This document shows, piece after piece, positions 43,964-55,199 of a stretch of 64,000 nucleotides of DNA. The DNA is from Isochrysis galbana (lineage: Eukaryota; Haptophyta; Isochrysidales; Isochrysidaceae), in the NCBI GenBank assembly GCA_018136815.1, contig CM030944.1:2129345-2193344 (forward strand), given 5' to 3'. The translations under genes and the position numbers were made by a program. The notes under the pieces are model-generated. The model was not told the origin of the DNA and searched no databases. It saw nothing but the letters and a program-made list of their open reading frames with translations. The first letter of the stretch is position 1. Each line of letters starts with the position of its first letter.

Positions 43964-44628
43964 ATGGTGCGCTCCCCCGTCCCCCGTCTCCCCCCCCGCC
44001 CCCCCCCCAGCTTCTCACGGCCGCCATGTGCATTGCAGGCAGAGAGCGGCTCTCTCGCTTCCGCTGAGATCCCACTCGACGACGTGCCTCAAAGCACGCA
44101 AGATCTCACCGTCTTCGTGCGCGCTTGCCGCCGTGGCTGGGCAGGCCGGGGGAAGGGCACACACCAGGGAGGGCCAAAGGGGGCACGGAGGGGGTGGCGG
44201 AATAAATGCACACGGTGCAGGGGAAAGACAGGTATGGCAGCATGTGTGCGTGCGTTCCTTTGTACTGAGCGATCTCTGCGCATGGCTTGCGCAGGTTCAA
44301 AATTTGCTCACGCAAATGCAGGGTCGGTTTGCAACCATGTCCGATGCTATCATCGGCCGAAGTGAGTGCGCCTCCCTCGCGAGCCAGCCCTTGCAATCGC
44401 CCAAGCGCAAGAAAGGGCCTCATACCACACCCACAATCTGAATTGGGATACGATAGCATGTTTGTTGAGCTCACGCAAACCCTTGGTTTTGGCTGTTGGG
44501 CAGTCGATGAGATGGGACATCGAATCGATGAGCTAGAGAACTCGATCGGCGAGCTCATGGCACAGGCAGGGATTGAGGAAGATGCCGAGGGCACACAACC
44601 TCCCGGTGTGGGGGAGAATGCAAGCTGA
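43964..44628 (+). CDS. HSBP1: Heat shock factor-binding protein 1 (HSBP1) homologue, four exons
   Basis: The start codon alone forms exon 1 (43964-43966). Exons 44039-44116, 44295-44361 and 44504-44628 follow, with GT-AG introns of 72, 178 and 142 bp. The spliced product is 90 residues. It has an acidic N-terminus (MAESGSLASAEIPLDDVPQ) and then the hallmark coiled coil: STQDLTVF joined to VQNLLTQMQGRFATMSDAII and GRIDEMGHRIDELENSIGEL, with MAQAGIEE after it. In animals HSBP1 is a small coiled-coil oligomer that binds trimeric HSF1 and dampens the heat-shock response; it also resembles a WASH-complex assembly factor. Length is slightly above the animal protein (76). Every splice junction restores the heptad pattern, so the model is strong. 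Confidence 0.92.
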
Positions 44629-44639
44629 AGCTGTGAAAG

Positions 44640-45420
44640 GGCAACTTTTTGAGGGACGGAGGCTTCTGCCTATCGTGTCACCCCGAGTTGAGCGACCTGA
44701 TCATGGATGCAATCCCATCGCGCCTTGTGCGTTGATAGTTGCAGCTTCATGAGTCGCCTGTGGCAGACCCGTGCATCGCAATTTGCAACCTCATTCAGCC
44801 TGCAATGCACGACCGTATGCAGGGGGGGGGGGATCTGTTTGTGGCACTCGTCCGCAGCAATCTGTTCAGCAATTTAAGGGGAACCTAAATAGACCGCATC
44901 ACTCGACAATCTCTTTGACTCTTTGTCCATCATCGCGAACGATGCTTGTGCAGACATCTAGGGCGGTGAAATGAGGGTATTTACTGCTGTTTGATAGGGC
45001 GATCAAACTTTGATTAAAAAAGAAACCTTTTAATATTCTCGCCTCGCGTAGGGCACTTGGGTTCGCTGCCGTAGTCACGCTCCATTCCCTTCCTCTACCC
45101 TGACGAATTGGAATTGGCGTGACCCATAGGGTCTGAGGGCAATGAGGACAGAGGCAAGCCGGCGGCAGGCGCGGGCCGGAGGAAGTGATGTGGCAGCAGT
45201 ACGGATATCAGTTTTTTATATCAGCATCAGTTCACCTGGCACCTGGAGCTGATAACTGATATCAGCTGTCAGTCGTCAGCAGCTTGGAGATGGGAGAAAA
45301 CAACATGCGCAGCCATCAGGCGTGCCAGGAGCATGGGTGGTTCCTCCCCCATAGCTGGGGAGGAGTGGAGAGAGGGGCGGGCTCATGCCCCCCCCATGGG
45401 CCGCAAACTAAGTATTACTT
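44640..45420. other. No supported gene; repeat family B fragment and AT-richer spacer
   Basis: Includes an inverted family B piece (45125-45175, GGGTCTGAGGGCAATGAGGA) and a GATATCAG/CTGATATC-rich palindromic stretch at 45205-45275. 45340-45435 (GGGGAGGAGTGGAGAGAGGG ... AAACTTAGTT) resembles 46755-46835. Confidence 0.4.
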
Positions 45421-45439
45421 AAGTATAAACTTAGTTGTC

Positions 45440-45534
45440 CGTTCTTTCTTTCTAATGAGCATGCGGTCTTCGGCCAATCGCATCACCCGCATGTCGCCTG
45501 CTGCCTTGCTCTATGGACGTGAGCTTCGCCTGCC
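45440..45534 (+). mobile_element. Integrase fragment of another Ty3-type element, 5' of the solo LTR
   Basis: Encodes FFLMSMRSSANRITRMSPAA followed by LLYGRELRLP, the counterpart of LLMSMRATAGRVVPKSPAAI and FGRELRLA in the integrase of the element at 27825-30737. The coding resumes after the solo LTR at 46613 (PAQLSDPPETGPWLFQPVR). Too diverged to be the same element family. Confidence 0.75.
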
Positions 45535-46612
45535 TGTCAGAGCAAGGCTGATCTCACTCTTGGAGATTGCCTGCGAGGGCGCGCTGACAGCTAGCGCGGA
45601 ATGCGGTTCTTGGTGGGAGCTCATGAAGCTTTCCTCGGGGGTGACTACGGGCATGGTGATCGACGCACGACGTACGACGCACGGAGGGCGCGGAAGGGTG
45701 GAAGGAGGCTTGTGAGAGGTGGTGGCAGGCGACTGGGGGTGGCTCAGGCGCGTGCTTGACTTGTATTGACTCGTTGACTCGAAGTATAGACTCGGGAACT
45801 CGGGGGGACTCGCTTGGGAACACGGTGGGCCACGATGAAGCTACCACAAAAAGCTCGAGGACACCGAGCCACACAAACTAACCCAAACGGGGCGAAAACT
45901 AACCACACCTGGACGGACGGCCAGGCGTCGGCACCAGGGCAACTCAGCAACGCGCAGACATGCGATAGAGGGGAGGCCGACACAACGAGGGCAGATCTCG
46001 TTGGGGAGATATGACCGATAGACGAGAGAGAGAAGACAACAGACGGTCATGGAACTTTTGATGACATCGAGAGAAGGTAAGAGAAGAGGGCCTGAGGCGA
46101 CGGACGGCACGCCGAGGGAAAGAACCTGCCGCGGGGGGAGGGGGGGGGCGAGGGACCGAGGGCACGGCGGGGCAGCGTGGGAGGGCGCGAGGCCAATCTC
46201 GGAGCGAGATCGCGTCCTTTCCCTCGCGGAGCGCGAAGAGACCCCCCACGAGATATCTTGGGACCGGAGAATGTTTTGGACGAATCTACGAATCTTCCTG
46301 TCGTCGGCCGAGGAGATGCGGACAGAGAGAGAGAGAGAGAGAGTCTCGCAGAGCGACTGCAGAACGAGAAGTCGAAGTCAGGCTGGTTTATTACCTTAAA
46401 CGAGCCAACAATTATAGTAACAGCAAAAACAAAATTCGAATCGCAAATTTCGAGACCAAAATCTGCAAATCTGGACTTGAGACCATGGGGAATCCGAATC
46501 TGTGTGCCTTGTGCGTTAGTGGCAACACGGGGAACTGTTCAATTGTAATTATGAGCGCGTACCTTACGCGAATATTCATGCCTACAGTCTTCAGATGGGC
46601 AGGAATACAACA
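45535..46612 (+). mobile_element. Solo LTR of the methyltransferase-bearing Ty3 family
   Basis: Starts TGTCAGAGCAAGG and ends GGAATACAACA, flanked by the 5-bp duplication CTGCC (45530-45534 and 46613-46617). 1078 bp: about 320 bp shorter than the 1399-bp LTRs at 24766-27567, with divergence starting near 45830. It splits an integrase coding sequence that continues on the other side. Confidence 0.9.
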
Positions 46613-46700
46613 CTGCCTGCACAGCTTTCTGATCCACCTGAGACAGGTCCATGGCTTTTTCAGCCCGTCCGCACCTCCGAAGTCGTCTCCCTCGCCGCGT
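46613..46700 (+). mobile_element. Integrase fragment continuing after the solo LTR
   Basis: Starting at the duplicated CTGCC, the frame reads LPAQLSDPPETG and on, which completes the integrase segment at 45440-45534 and corresponds to LAAQLADPAPV in the other element. It then grades into repeat family B (46655-46765). Confidence 0.65.
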
Positions 46701-46765
46701 CTGCCTTGCTCCTTCCTCATCGCCCTCAGACCCTATGGGCCACTCCAATTCGTTAGGTTCCCTCC

Positions 46766-47185
46766 CCACGGCAGGGGAGGAGTGGAGAGAGGGGGTGGAT
46801 CGTGCCCCCCCATGTGTGAACCAATTATAAACTTAGTTGACCGCATAGAGTACATAAAATGCTCTGGATGCGACATGCCAAAATAAATCAGCCCAAACAC
46901 AAATGTCCAGGAGATATTATATCCGGATAATTCTGCCAACCTCAAAGGGGGGGGGGGGGAGTGAGTAAGGAGCGAGGGCGTTCGTTGGAGCTGGGTTTCC
47001 GGAGAGGAAGTGACCTAGTTAGCGACAGTAGGCATTTGCAAGGGATTTTGCCCGGGATAGTGGATAGTTGGCGTAAGCAAAAATCTGTGGGAAATCCCCG
47101 CAGCTGAAGGTTTTTGTCATCACTGTTAACTCTTTCAACGCTTTCGCTTTCGCCACTGCGCTCGGATTCATCCATATTGCCGCCC
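46766..47185. other. No supported gene
   Basis: Spacer with a G run (46947-46959) and an AATTATAAACTTAGTTGACC motif at 46824; the last part borders the 3' end of the glycosyltransferase gene. Confidence 0.4.
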
Positions 47186-49341
47186 TCAGAGCTTAGGAAT
47201 ATCGAGGAGGGTCGGGGTGTGATTCCTTATTCCATGTATGGGTGGTTGGAGTGCAACGCGTGCATCAACAAGACGCAAGAAGTTGTACACCGACACGGCA
47301 TATGTATCCTTTGCGGTTGCATTCGTTTTGGTAGCTTCTCGCATCGTCGCCAACTTCGGATGCGATCTTGCCAATTTCATGTTTGCACCGCGAGCATCAC
47401 TGACGTGAGGGAACGAATCGCCCACAAAGTTCATGTCCGCTGAAACGTTGGAGTCCTCAACTCGAGCCATTTTGAAAAATCGTCTTTCACAATTCTTATG
47501 GAATCGCCCTCGCTCCTTCTCTCTCATCATTAGTCGAGTCTCCTGCGCGCGAACAGCTACTTCAGCTGCATTATCAATCCCTCTCCCTTACTCGAACTCG
47601 CTGCTATTTGTCTTGAAGTTGCTCATTATGTCAAACCAATGAAGATTTGTGTCTCCGCACTCGTGGATGAACTCCTCGGCGATAAGCGGCAGACTCCCAT
47701 AGCAGGTGGAGCATGGGTTGCCATCACGCTTCTACGAGAGCAAGACAAAAGAGCAGTAACAAGGTAAAACTGTGTCGGAATTGCTTTCATCCAGGGCGCA
47801 TCGACAAATGGTTCGAGGTGCGTGCGACAACACAGGTGGGCTTACCGTATCCACCCGGCCCACGATGGATTTTTTCCAAACCCAATCGAGCATTGCGCTG
47901 CAATGCAGGTGTAAAACAAAGGCCCTATCCGCGCTTGGGGGGTCCCTGATGAATGGCACGCTTTCTTGAGTTCGGTGAGGGCAAGCCATGTATTCGTCCA
48001 TAAGGCAGACTTTCTTTTTCGGCGTCACAAAGGTCGCGTGCGGTGTGCGGAAACGCAAATGGTGTACTGGCTTGATGAATGATTTCACAACCGCAGCGAT
48101 GTGACCCAAGTCGTAATTGCTCGCCTACCGTCACAAGAATTTGCCATGCGCTCAGCAACGCTTAAGCAACCGTAAGGGACAAAGGAAATGGAACGGCTTA
48201 GGAAGAGGACGTCGCTTAGGAACGGCCCCATAAAGGAGTATGCGGGGCCATGTTGGCTCAGGTCAGATGCTGAAGCTTCGCATTGCATGCGCACTTGAAG
48301 CGGCGTCAACCCGCTATTCGTCGCAGCGATGCCGTAGCCACTTGTCACACGTACATTGAATCTCAACCCCGCACATCGCGCTTCAGCGGCGCATGGGCGG
48401 AGCATCGCCACTAGGTCGCCGGCCGCGTGCGGCACGACTATTTCGTCGGCATCGACAAAACCTATCAAAACGCACCCCTCATGGCATGCTGCAGATGTCA
48501 TTTCATACTGCCTGAGATCAACCAATGCCGCGCGGGTTGGAGAACAACCGGGGAGAGTAAAAGGTGACAAAGGCAAGGCAGAGGCAAGGTGCTAGCATGG
48601 CACTCAAAGAAGCCTAGACAACGACGATAAGCCTTGAGGCGTCGATTTCGCCGTTTTTGGCCTGCCCTTACAAGACTGTCATGAGGACGGCACACACATA
48701 CCTAGCACCTCGAACGGCATCCTCGTATGCGGTGCCCTGACCCTGATGCCCTGGCCAGAAAATCAGCTTCACAAAACTTCCAAATGGTGCGATGGCTTGT
48801 AGGAGCCCCTACGAGCAATGGCGGCATGAAGCACTTTGTCAGGGGCACTTGGGTTAGGGTTAGCGTTAGTCCCCTAAGTGGCAGTGGCACGAGGAGGTTT
48901 CCAAAAGTCGCGTAAGCATTTGAAATCTTCATGAACAGCTTCCTCAATTAGGTGCACCCATACTCTCACTTGACGATCCGAAGAGTCATTGTCGTAGAGG
49001 AGCACTTGTTGCACCCCTAGGCTACGGTGCCACTTCAGCCAGTAGGGCAGTCGCTCCGACTGGTCCTTGACGATCAATGCCATCCAAACCTGAAACTCTT
49101 TCTTGTCGGGATGAGGAACGGGAGCAGATGCTGTATCGGGCGCAAGAGCAACGCCTCTGACAGCTTCGGAAGCGGAAAAGAACATTTTGGGCTCAGAAGC
49201 GTTTCGAATCGGCTGGCTCGTCCAAGGTGACTGAGCCAAGGGCACTGCAATTGGTGTACGGCATTTTCTTATGACCGTCTGGCGATACTCGTATATGTTG
49301 ACACCGGCACGTCGTGCATGCTCATGCAGCACGTCTTCCAC
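47186..49341 (-). CDS. GT92-family glycosyltransferase module (3' part of a larger gene, exons partly resolved)
   Basis: Coding blocks on the minus strand, in order. 49341-48880: DKKEFQVWMALIVKDQSERL, PYWLKWHRSLGVQQVLLYDN with DNDSSD. About 48570-48100: CVLIGFVDADEIVVPHAAGD (acidic metal-binding DxD-type motif) and GLRFNVRVTSGYG. 48109-47846: KSFIKPVHHLRFRTPHATFV and FVLHLHCSAMLDWVWKKSI. These are the successive signatures of GT92 (DUF23), a family transferring sugars, often galactose, in the Golgi. A GT-AG intron (47732-47845) leads to 47731-47591 (NPCSTCYGSLPLIAEEFIHE). There an in-frame TAA (47590-47588) is followed by 133 more open codons to 47186. The junctions near 48880/48570 and 48110 are unresolved (intron or frameshift). 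Confidence 0.75.
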
Positions 49342-50891
49342 ACAAGCAGCAGCCGCTCCTGAGGTCCACGGCTTCTCAACGCATCGTGCGCCCCAAGGAC
49401 CACCATTTTTGAGGTGGAATCACCACTGAGCACACCAAACGCCGAAAGCCACGCGCAGAGCTGTGCCGCCGCCATGCCGGCACCAGAGACAATGCACGCA
49501 TTGTCGTCTGGCGAAGTGCAAATTCGCCCTTCAGCACGCACTTTAGTTGCGTTGCAGGGCGTTGGTGCTGCAGGGCAGCACACGTCGGCAATGCGAGAGC
49601 TGTTCAGGCATGTGATGGCCTGAGATTGCTGGGCTGTCTTGTGACGGGTCGTGTTAGAGTGGCGACTGTGTTTATGCCGCAACCAATTGTTCTCAGCTTG
49701 GACCACATGCATGCGCGACGCGGGCATTTTGATCTGACCTGGATCCGGATCGATGGGCAGAGGTGCTTCCAAGCTCTTCGTCAGGGACGCTCCAGACTTC
49801 AATGCCGTGTCTACAAGCGTGTATCCTCCGGGCATCCACAACTCAAAGTGCGCACTGGCGAGCCGTGGCTCGATCTGTCCGCTCGTGTCCAGTGCTCTCA
49901 GCATCGTGGCGAGCTTAACGCCATAGGGTGGCATTGGCACGCCTTGCAGATCGACCGGCACAGTCCCGCGGCGAACAAAGTAGGTGCGCCACCATCCTGA
50001 GGAGCGCAAATCGTTCGAAGTGCGTGCTGAGGCGCCAGCTAGGAGACGGTTTCTCGAGGCCCTCGGCAGATTGAGGAATGTGCCTGTGCCGAGCTCTTTG
50101 GGGGGAAACGAAATGTGCAGCTGCCGGCCGAGCTTGGCAAGTGCCGCAGCGGCCACTGGGTAGCTGGAACCCGTGGAGATGAGTACCTCGGCGGTGGCCA
50201 TGGCACTGAAGGTTGGGAGGCCGTCTTTGAGCTGCTTTAACTCGAAGCCAAGCTCGGGTAGCTGTGGGTACATGGAGAACAGCTGGCGCTTGTTGAGCGT
50301 CAAAATGTAATGTTTGCATCCCCGCCTTGGGAAGCCCGCGTCGATTCGTTCTCTAAGACTGCGAAGCACGGTGAGATTGGCTTGGACAGGGTTGTCTCCA
50401 GACCGAAGGTGCCAGATCACACCGGCCGGCCGATTGATGGTAGGCTTGGCAGGCTCAAGGGCGGGATGGCGGCCATCACTGTCGAGAAGGCGCGCGAGCC
50501 TTCGGGCCGCACGATCCCACCCGCCTTCCAGATTTTGGAAGCACCATGCGCCATTGCAGCTCGTCTGGAGGTGCGCGTCAAGCACCCCACACTGCTTCTG
50601 CAAGCAGCCGTCTGGCGCACGGCTGAGTGCCCACTCTAGGTATCCCTCGGCGGTACTGAACCGCTGGTGAGAGCGGCATGCGGTCGAGCTGTTGGAGAAG
50701 AAGGGGAGCAGGTCCCACGCCCACTCGTAGTCAAACTCCTTTTGCCACCCAGCAGACCAGAAGCGAGGATGGAGGAGGAGTCTTGCGCCGGTGTGCTGCA
50801 CAAGCTCAAGCCCCACTGCCAGTGTACCAAAGCGGAAGCCGAAGCCTTCCCCCGCACGGCTCAGCTGAAGCTGCGCCGCACAGTCGGCCAT
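49342..50891 (-). CDS. N-terminal glycosyltransferase-like module (fucosyltransferase-type) of the same gene
   Basis: From ATG 50891 the frame runs to 49269. It starts with a nucleotide-sugar-binding-type opening (GEGFGFRFGTLAVGLELVQH, TGARLLLHPRFW). It contains VIWHLRSGDNP, an HxRxGD-like motif shared by GT23/GT65/NodZ-type fucosyltransferases, and later ATAEVLISTGSSYPVAAAAL, the late motif that positions the donor sugar. Several cysteine pairs suggest a lumenal domain. The region from about 49700 to 49400 is a Ser/His/Thr-rich linker toward the GT92 module, whose frame starts one base out of register near 49340. No signal anchor is seen; it may lie in an upstream exon. Two glycosyltransferase modules in one protein suggest stepwise glycan assembly. 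Confidence 0.65.
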
Positions 50892-51149
50892 TGCAGGAAT
50901 GGTGAGTCGTGCGCCGTGGAGTGGGCAAGAAAGGGGGCACAGGGGAGGGGCGCCTGGGGTGGGAGGGACTCTTCTGCGCCCCCTCCCCCTGGGAGTCTCT
51001 TCTTCCTCCTCGCGGTTCACCTAAATCTACCGACAAGTTCTCTCGGAGAGATTTCTATTCTCACTTCCACTTTGTGTTGAGCCCTCTTTTTCCCGTGCGG
51101 ATGGGGGTCCGCTCCCAGGGTGTTTAGCTGATTGAAGAACCTTCTTTAC

Positions 51150-51754
<605 letters not shown>

Positions 51755-52400
51755 AACCTACTTTTATGTGGGGGTCATTGGGGGCCTCTGACGGATCCAA
51801 GGTTACCACCACCTCAGATGGGAACGGAGGGGACGGAAGGGAAGCGGCGAGAGGCGCGGCTGGAGTTGTGGACAGGCCAATGACGGGCTCACCCGCCTCC
51901 AGAGGAGGCAGGGAGACGGGCTTGGGAGAGGCAGAGCGAGGCGACGGGGCGGACATAGCGAGGACGCGAGTGTTTGTGTTTGGGGACTTGGGGTGTAGAG
52001 TGAGTGTTATGGACGAGGAGCGAGAGCGAGAACGGGGACAATTGACGGAACGACACCATGCGACGGTGACTAGTGACTAGCCTGCAAGGAAGGGACATAG
52101 AAACGCAAACAACTTCTAAAACAAAAAGGTCGATCGCGGATGCGACACCCCCTTGCTAGAATTCGAGCGTCCACGCGAGGGGAACAACCAAAGGGAAACC
52201 TGGAGCCAAACGGAAGAAAGCGAGAAGGAGCCAAACGGAAGAAAGCGAGAAGGGAGAAGGAGCGAGGAACGACGAGAATCAACGAGAATATCGACGAAGA
52301 AGGAGACAGGATTGTGACCACACCCGTCCGGACGAGAAGGTGTAGAATCGGCGGTCAGCGCGGCAGACCGCAGGACTCGACGTAGTGACCCACCCGCTTC
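51755..52400 (+). repeat. Repeat family A end and family B copy
   Basis: 51755-51790 carries the family A terminus, and 51850-51965 a family B segment (GAGGCAGGGAGACGGGCTTG). Short tandem-like AGCCAAACGGAAGAAAGCGA copies occur at 52204-52250. No gene. Confidence 0.5.
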
Positions 52401-53460
52401 TCTCTGCTGACGGGCTTCAGCCCGTCAGCACCTCCGAAGTCGTCTCCTCCGCCGCGCCTGCCGCCGGCATGCCTCCTTCCTCATTGCCCTCAGGCCTTAT
52501 GGGCCATCCCAATTCGTCACGTGTCGTCAGTCCATCGGACTCTATCCGTCTTTCGTCCGTCGTTCTTCGTTCGTCGCTCTCGTTCTCGTTCCCGTTCTCG
52601 TCCCTCGTTCTCAACACTCTATGAGTACCAAGTACCAAACCCCTCCAATCCCTCAGCCCCAGCCTCGCCCAAGCCCGTCCTCCCGCCTTCCTATGCTGAG
52701 GAGGTGGTCCAGCCCGCCATTCCACCACTCCCGGCCATCTCCGCCGCGCCTCCCGCCGATCGTTTCCTTTTCGTATCATCGCATATCGAGCCAGTGGTAG
52801 TCATGCTCGATCCGTCAGATTCGCGAATGCGACGTATCCCTGCTCGGACGTCGCCCCTCTCTCCGAGCCACCGCTGCCTTCTCTTTTCTCTTTTCGCGGG
52901 CTCCTTGGCCGTCGCCGCCGACGTCTTCCTTCCACCTCCTCCCTTCCACTCCGACCTCGATACATACTCGTCTGCGATGGGCCCTCTCTCCTCTTTGTTC
53001 GTAATTCCGTCCGTCCATCCGTCCGCCGACTGCCCGCCCATCCATGTTGTGCCTCTCCCCCTCACTCGCTCTTTGCGATGGGCGTCCCCTTCTCGGGTGC
53101 CCCATCTGGGGGGGGGGGGGGGGGAAGAGCCGCCCTTTAGGTTTCTCAGAGAGACCCTCTCTCTTTGTTTTCCCGCCGTCGCGTGTTTTGGTTTCTCCCT
53201 TCGGGTTGCATCCTCTCCGTCCGCCGATCGGGATCCTCCGATCCCGATCTTCCTCGCTTTCCCCCGTGTGTTGGGATAGGGGTGATCGCTTTCGATCCCC
53301 CTCGCTGGTTTTCTCATGTGTGCGCCCCTCTTCGATGTTCTTTCTCGCCGGTGCAGACGCCGCCACTTGCGACCTCTTCCAGTCGGAGGTGGATTATATT
53401 CCTCACTTCGAAGGGGACGCGGACCTCATCCAGGACTTGGGGCAGAACCCCTCCTTCACG
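52400..53460 (+). mobile_element. Diverged retrotransposon fragment ending in a second methyltransferase-like segment
   Basis: 52405-52640 is an inverted family B-type terminus. An open, Ser/Pro-rich region follows to 53280. From 53338 the frame encodes MFFLAGADAATCDLFQSEVD, then YIPHFEGDADLIQDLG, matching the N-terminal third of the methyltransferase-like domain at 33730-33600 (SSMFLLAGADVATCDLYPSE). It is cut at about 53460, before the PPC motif, by LINE sequence. The copy is on the opposite strand to the main element and clearly diverged, so the domain is a recurrent component of this element group. Confidence 0.65.
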
Positions 53461-53489
53461 CGCTGAGACAGAGACAGATACCGTCGAAT

Positions 53490-54103
53490 CATAGGTCATT
53501 TCTGGACAAGCCTATAGGATACTCCGAGATCGCTAGGGCGATACGCCAGATGGCGAAAGGCAAATCCACGGGACCGGATGGCATACCGATGGAATTCTAC
53601 TACCAGAGCTTCGAAAAACTAGTGACCCCGCACCTGATGGAGATGTTTCACGAGGCGTACCGAGTAGGGACCTTACCGGAAGACACATGTTCGGGCGACA
53701 TAGCACTGATATATAAGAATTGGGACGCTAGAGACCCGAGAAACTATAGACGGACCTCTTGCAGGCGGCGAGAGGCCTGGATATACGGAACATCACCTAG
53801 GGTAGCCAGATCCCTTAATAGGAATCACATCGGAACATAAATCAAGATCTCACGTTATACCAATGAGAAGAGTCCGAATCAGAATTAGACCAAGAGACGA
53901 GCCACAGTCTCCCACCCCCTTCTCTCCAGCTCCCGGCCGAAGCAGCGCGCGCGGCCTCCCTGGAACCAGCTTCTCCGCTAAAGAGGGAACTGGGGAAGGG
54001 GAAAGGGGGTTGTTAGGGGTTAAGGTTGGGTAGCAGGGAGGTACACTAGCAAACTGCCTCACGCCGTGCACGTAGCGGAATTTTTAAGAAGATTTTTTTT
54101 TTT
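53490..54103 (+). mobile_element. LINE with large internal deletion, RT start joined to 3' end
   Basis: 53500-53755 encodes an RT N-terminal region (SEIARAIRQMAKGKSTGPDG, IPMEFYYQSFEKLV, GDIALIYKNWDARDPRNYR), the classic LINE palm opening. At about 53757 it jumps to the last codons of the ORF (CTCTTGCAGGCGGCGAGAG..., compare 40229) and the conserved 3' UTR, ending TTTTTAAGAAGA plus a T run (54092-54103). About 1.5 kb or more is missing between. It abuts the methyltransferase-like fragment at 53460. Confidence 0.85.
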
Positions 54104-54706
54104 GCTTCGACCAAGGGCTCAAAAAAACATTCTTGAAGGTTCAGGCTACTATACTGCGGGGGTCCCATCGCACTCACGGTGCTGCTTCTCGCCATCGCCT
54201 AAACCCCACTCTCTCACCTCTCACCCCCTTAATACCCGCTATACCCCCCTCCCCCCTCAAGGCTCAAGCAAGGGGCATCGACTCCAACAGGATTAGGGAG
54301 CGAGCGGACGGCGACGAGCTCGTCGTGAGCAAGCTGCACGCCGCGGCGTTCGAGGCGATGGTGCCGGCGACGCAGAACCACGCGGCCGCGCGCGAGGGCG
54401 GACCCGAGCGGCCGTAGGGGCAGTGAGGGGAGCAAGGAGCAGGGGGCAAGCTGGCCAGCCTCGCTTCGCCCCCAACACCTGGCATCGCTCTGCCTCGCTC
54501 GTTCTTCTCCTCGTTCTTGTCTCCTCTCTCGTACTCCCCCCACCCCACGCCCCTGCCCCCCTGCGCGCGCTTGCGCGCGCTTGCGCCTCCCCGTCTCCGC
54601 CCCTGCCCGCCCAAATATGTAGCAAATATGTCGACATATTTATTTCGCGAAATCGTACCCAAATATAAATATGTTTTACGATATGTTGGCATATTCCTGC
54701 CTAGCC
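54104..54706. other. No supported gene; repeat-derived sequence
   Basis: 54125-54235 resembles the sequences at 14660-14780 and 466-540 (ACATTCTTGAAGGTTCAGGC, then ATCGCCTAAACCCCACTCTC). A further stretch 54600-54710 is AT-richer with ATATGTCGACATAT palindromes. No coding domains. Confidence 0.4.
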
Positions 54707-55147
54707 CTACACATCACCTGATTTCTGCCGCTTCTTCGCTTCCTCGGCGAGCTTGGTCTGGCGCTTGTCCTTCATCTTCTCCGCGAACGCGAGATTCTCT
54801 TCCCACAGCTTCTTCTCGAACTTTGAAATGTCCGGCTCGATGCCCGCGAGATTGCACAAAGGCTCCCAGGTGTCGTCCTTCTCGGTGAAGCCCTTCCAGC
54901 GGATCAGGTACTGGCGCTCGCCCTTCTCCAACCTCGTGGACACGATGAAGTCGACCTCGTACATGTCGGCGGGCATGTCGTCGTCGCTGGAATCCGTCGC
55001 CGCCGCCTTCTTCCGCCGACCTGCACAAGACGCTGCATGTCTTGGTCTTGGTCTTGGAGGGGAGGCGCTTAGCACGCCTGCACACACCGCACCGACCACC
55101 GCACGACGAGTCGCGAGTGGCGCGATGCGGTGGAGCAGGCGCAGCAT
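54707..55147 (-). CDS. Chromodomain protein (HP1-like single chromodomain), 5' exon uncertain
   Basis: The main exon is 55021-54707 (acceptor TCTTGTGCAG). It encodes a basic lead (RRKKAAATDSSDDDMPAD), a chromodomain (YEVDFIVSTRLEKGERQYLI, RWKGFTEKDDTWEPLCNLAG), and a Lys/Glu-rich C-terminal helix ending with TAG at 54707. The aromatic cage positions (Y, W in IRWKG, W in DTWEP) are present, so methyl-lysine histone binding is expected, in the nucleus. The short product with no visible chromoshadow domain differs from classical HP1. Upstream sequence to 55147 or beyond is open but pyrimidine-rich and is probably intron plus a first exon. It is separate from, and only distantly like, the retrotransposon chromodomain. 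Confidence 0.8.
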   Translation of the reverse strand: MLRLLHRIAPLATRRAVVGAVCAGVLSASPPRPRPRHAASCAGRRKKAAATDSSDDDMPADMYEVDFIVSTRLEKGERQYLIRWKGFTEKDDTWEPLCNLAGIEPDISKFEKKLWEENLAFAEKMKDKRQTKLAEEAKKRQKSGDV

Positions 55148-55199
55148 GGGCGGGGGGGGAGGGGAAGGGGGTGGGCAGGGGCGCGGGGTCGTCGGTGGC

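Noticed and set aside
48849-48868. GGGTTAGGGTTAGCGTTAG telomere-like motif
   Set aside because: Only about two TTAGGG units; too short to be a telomere remnant or functional interstitial array.
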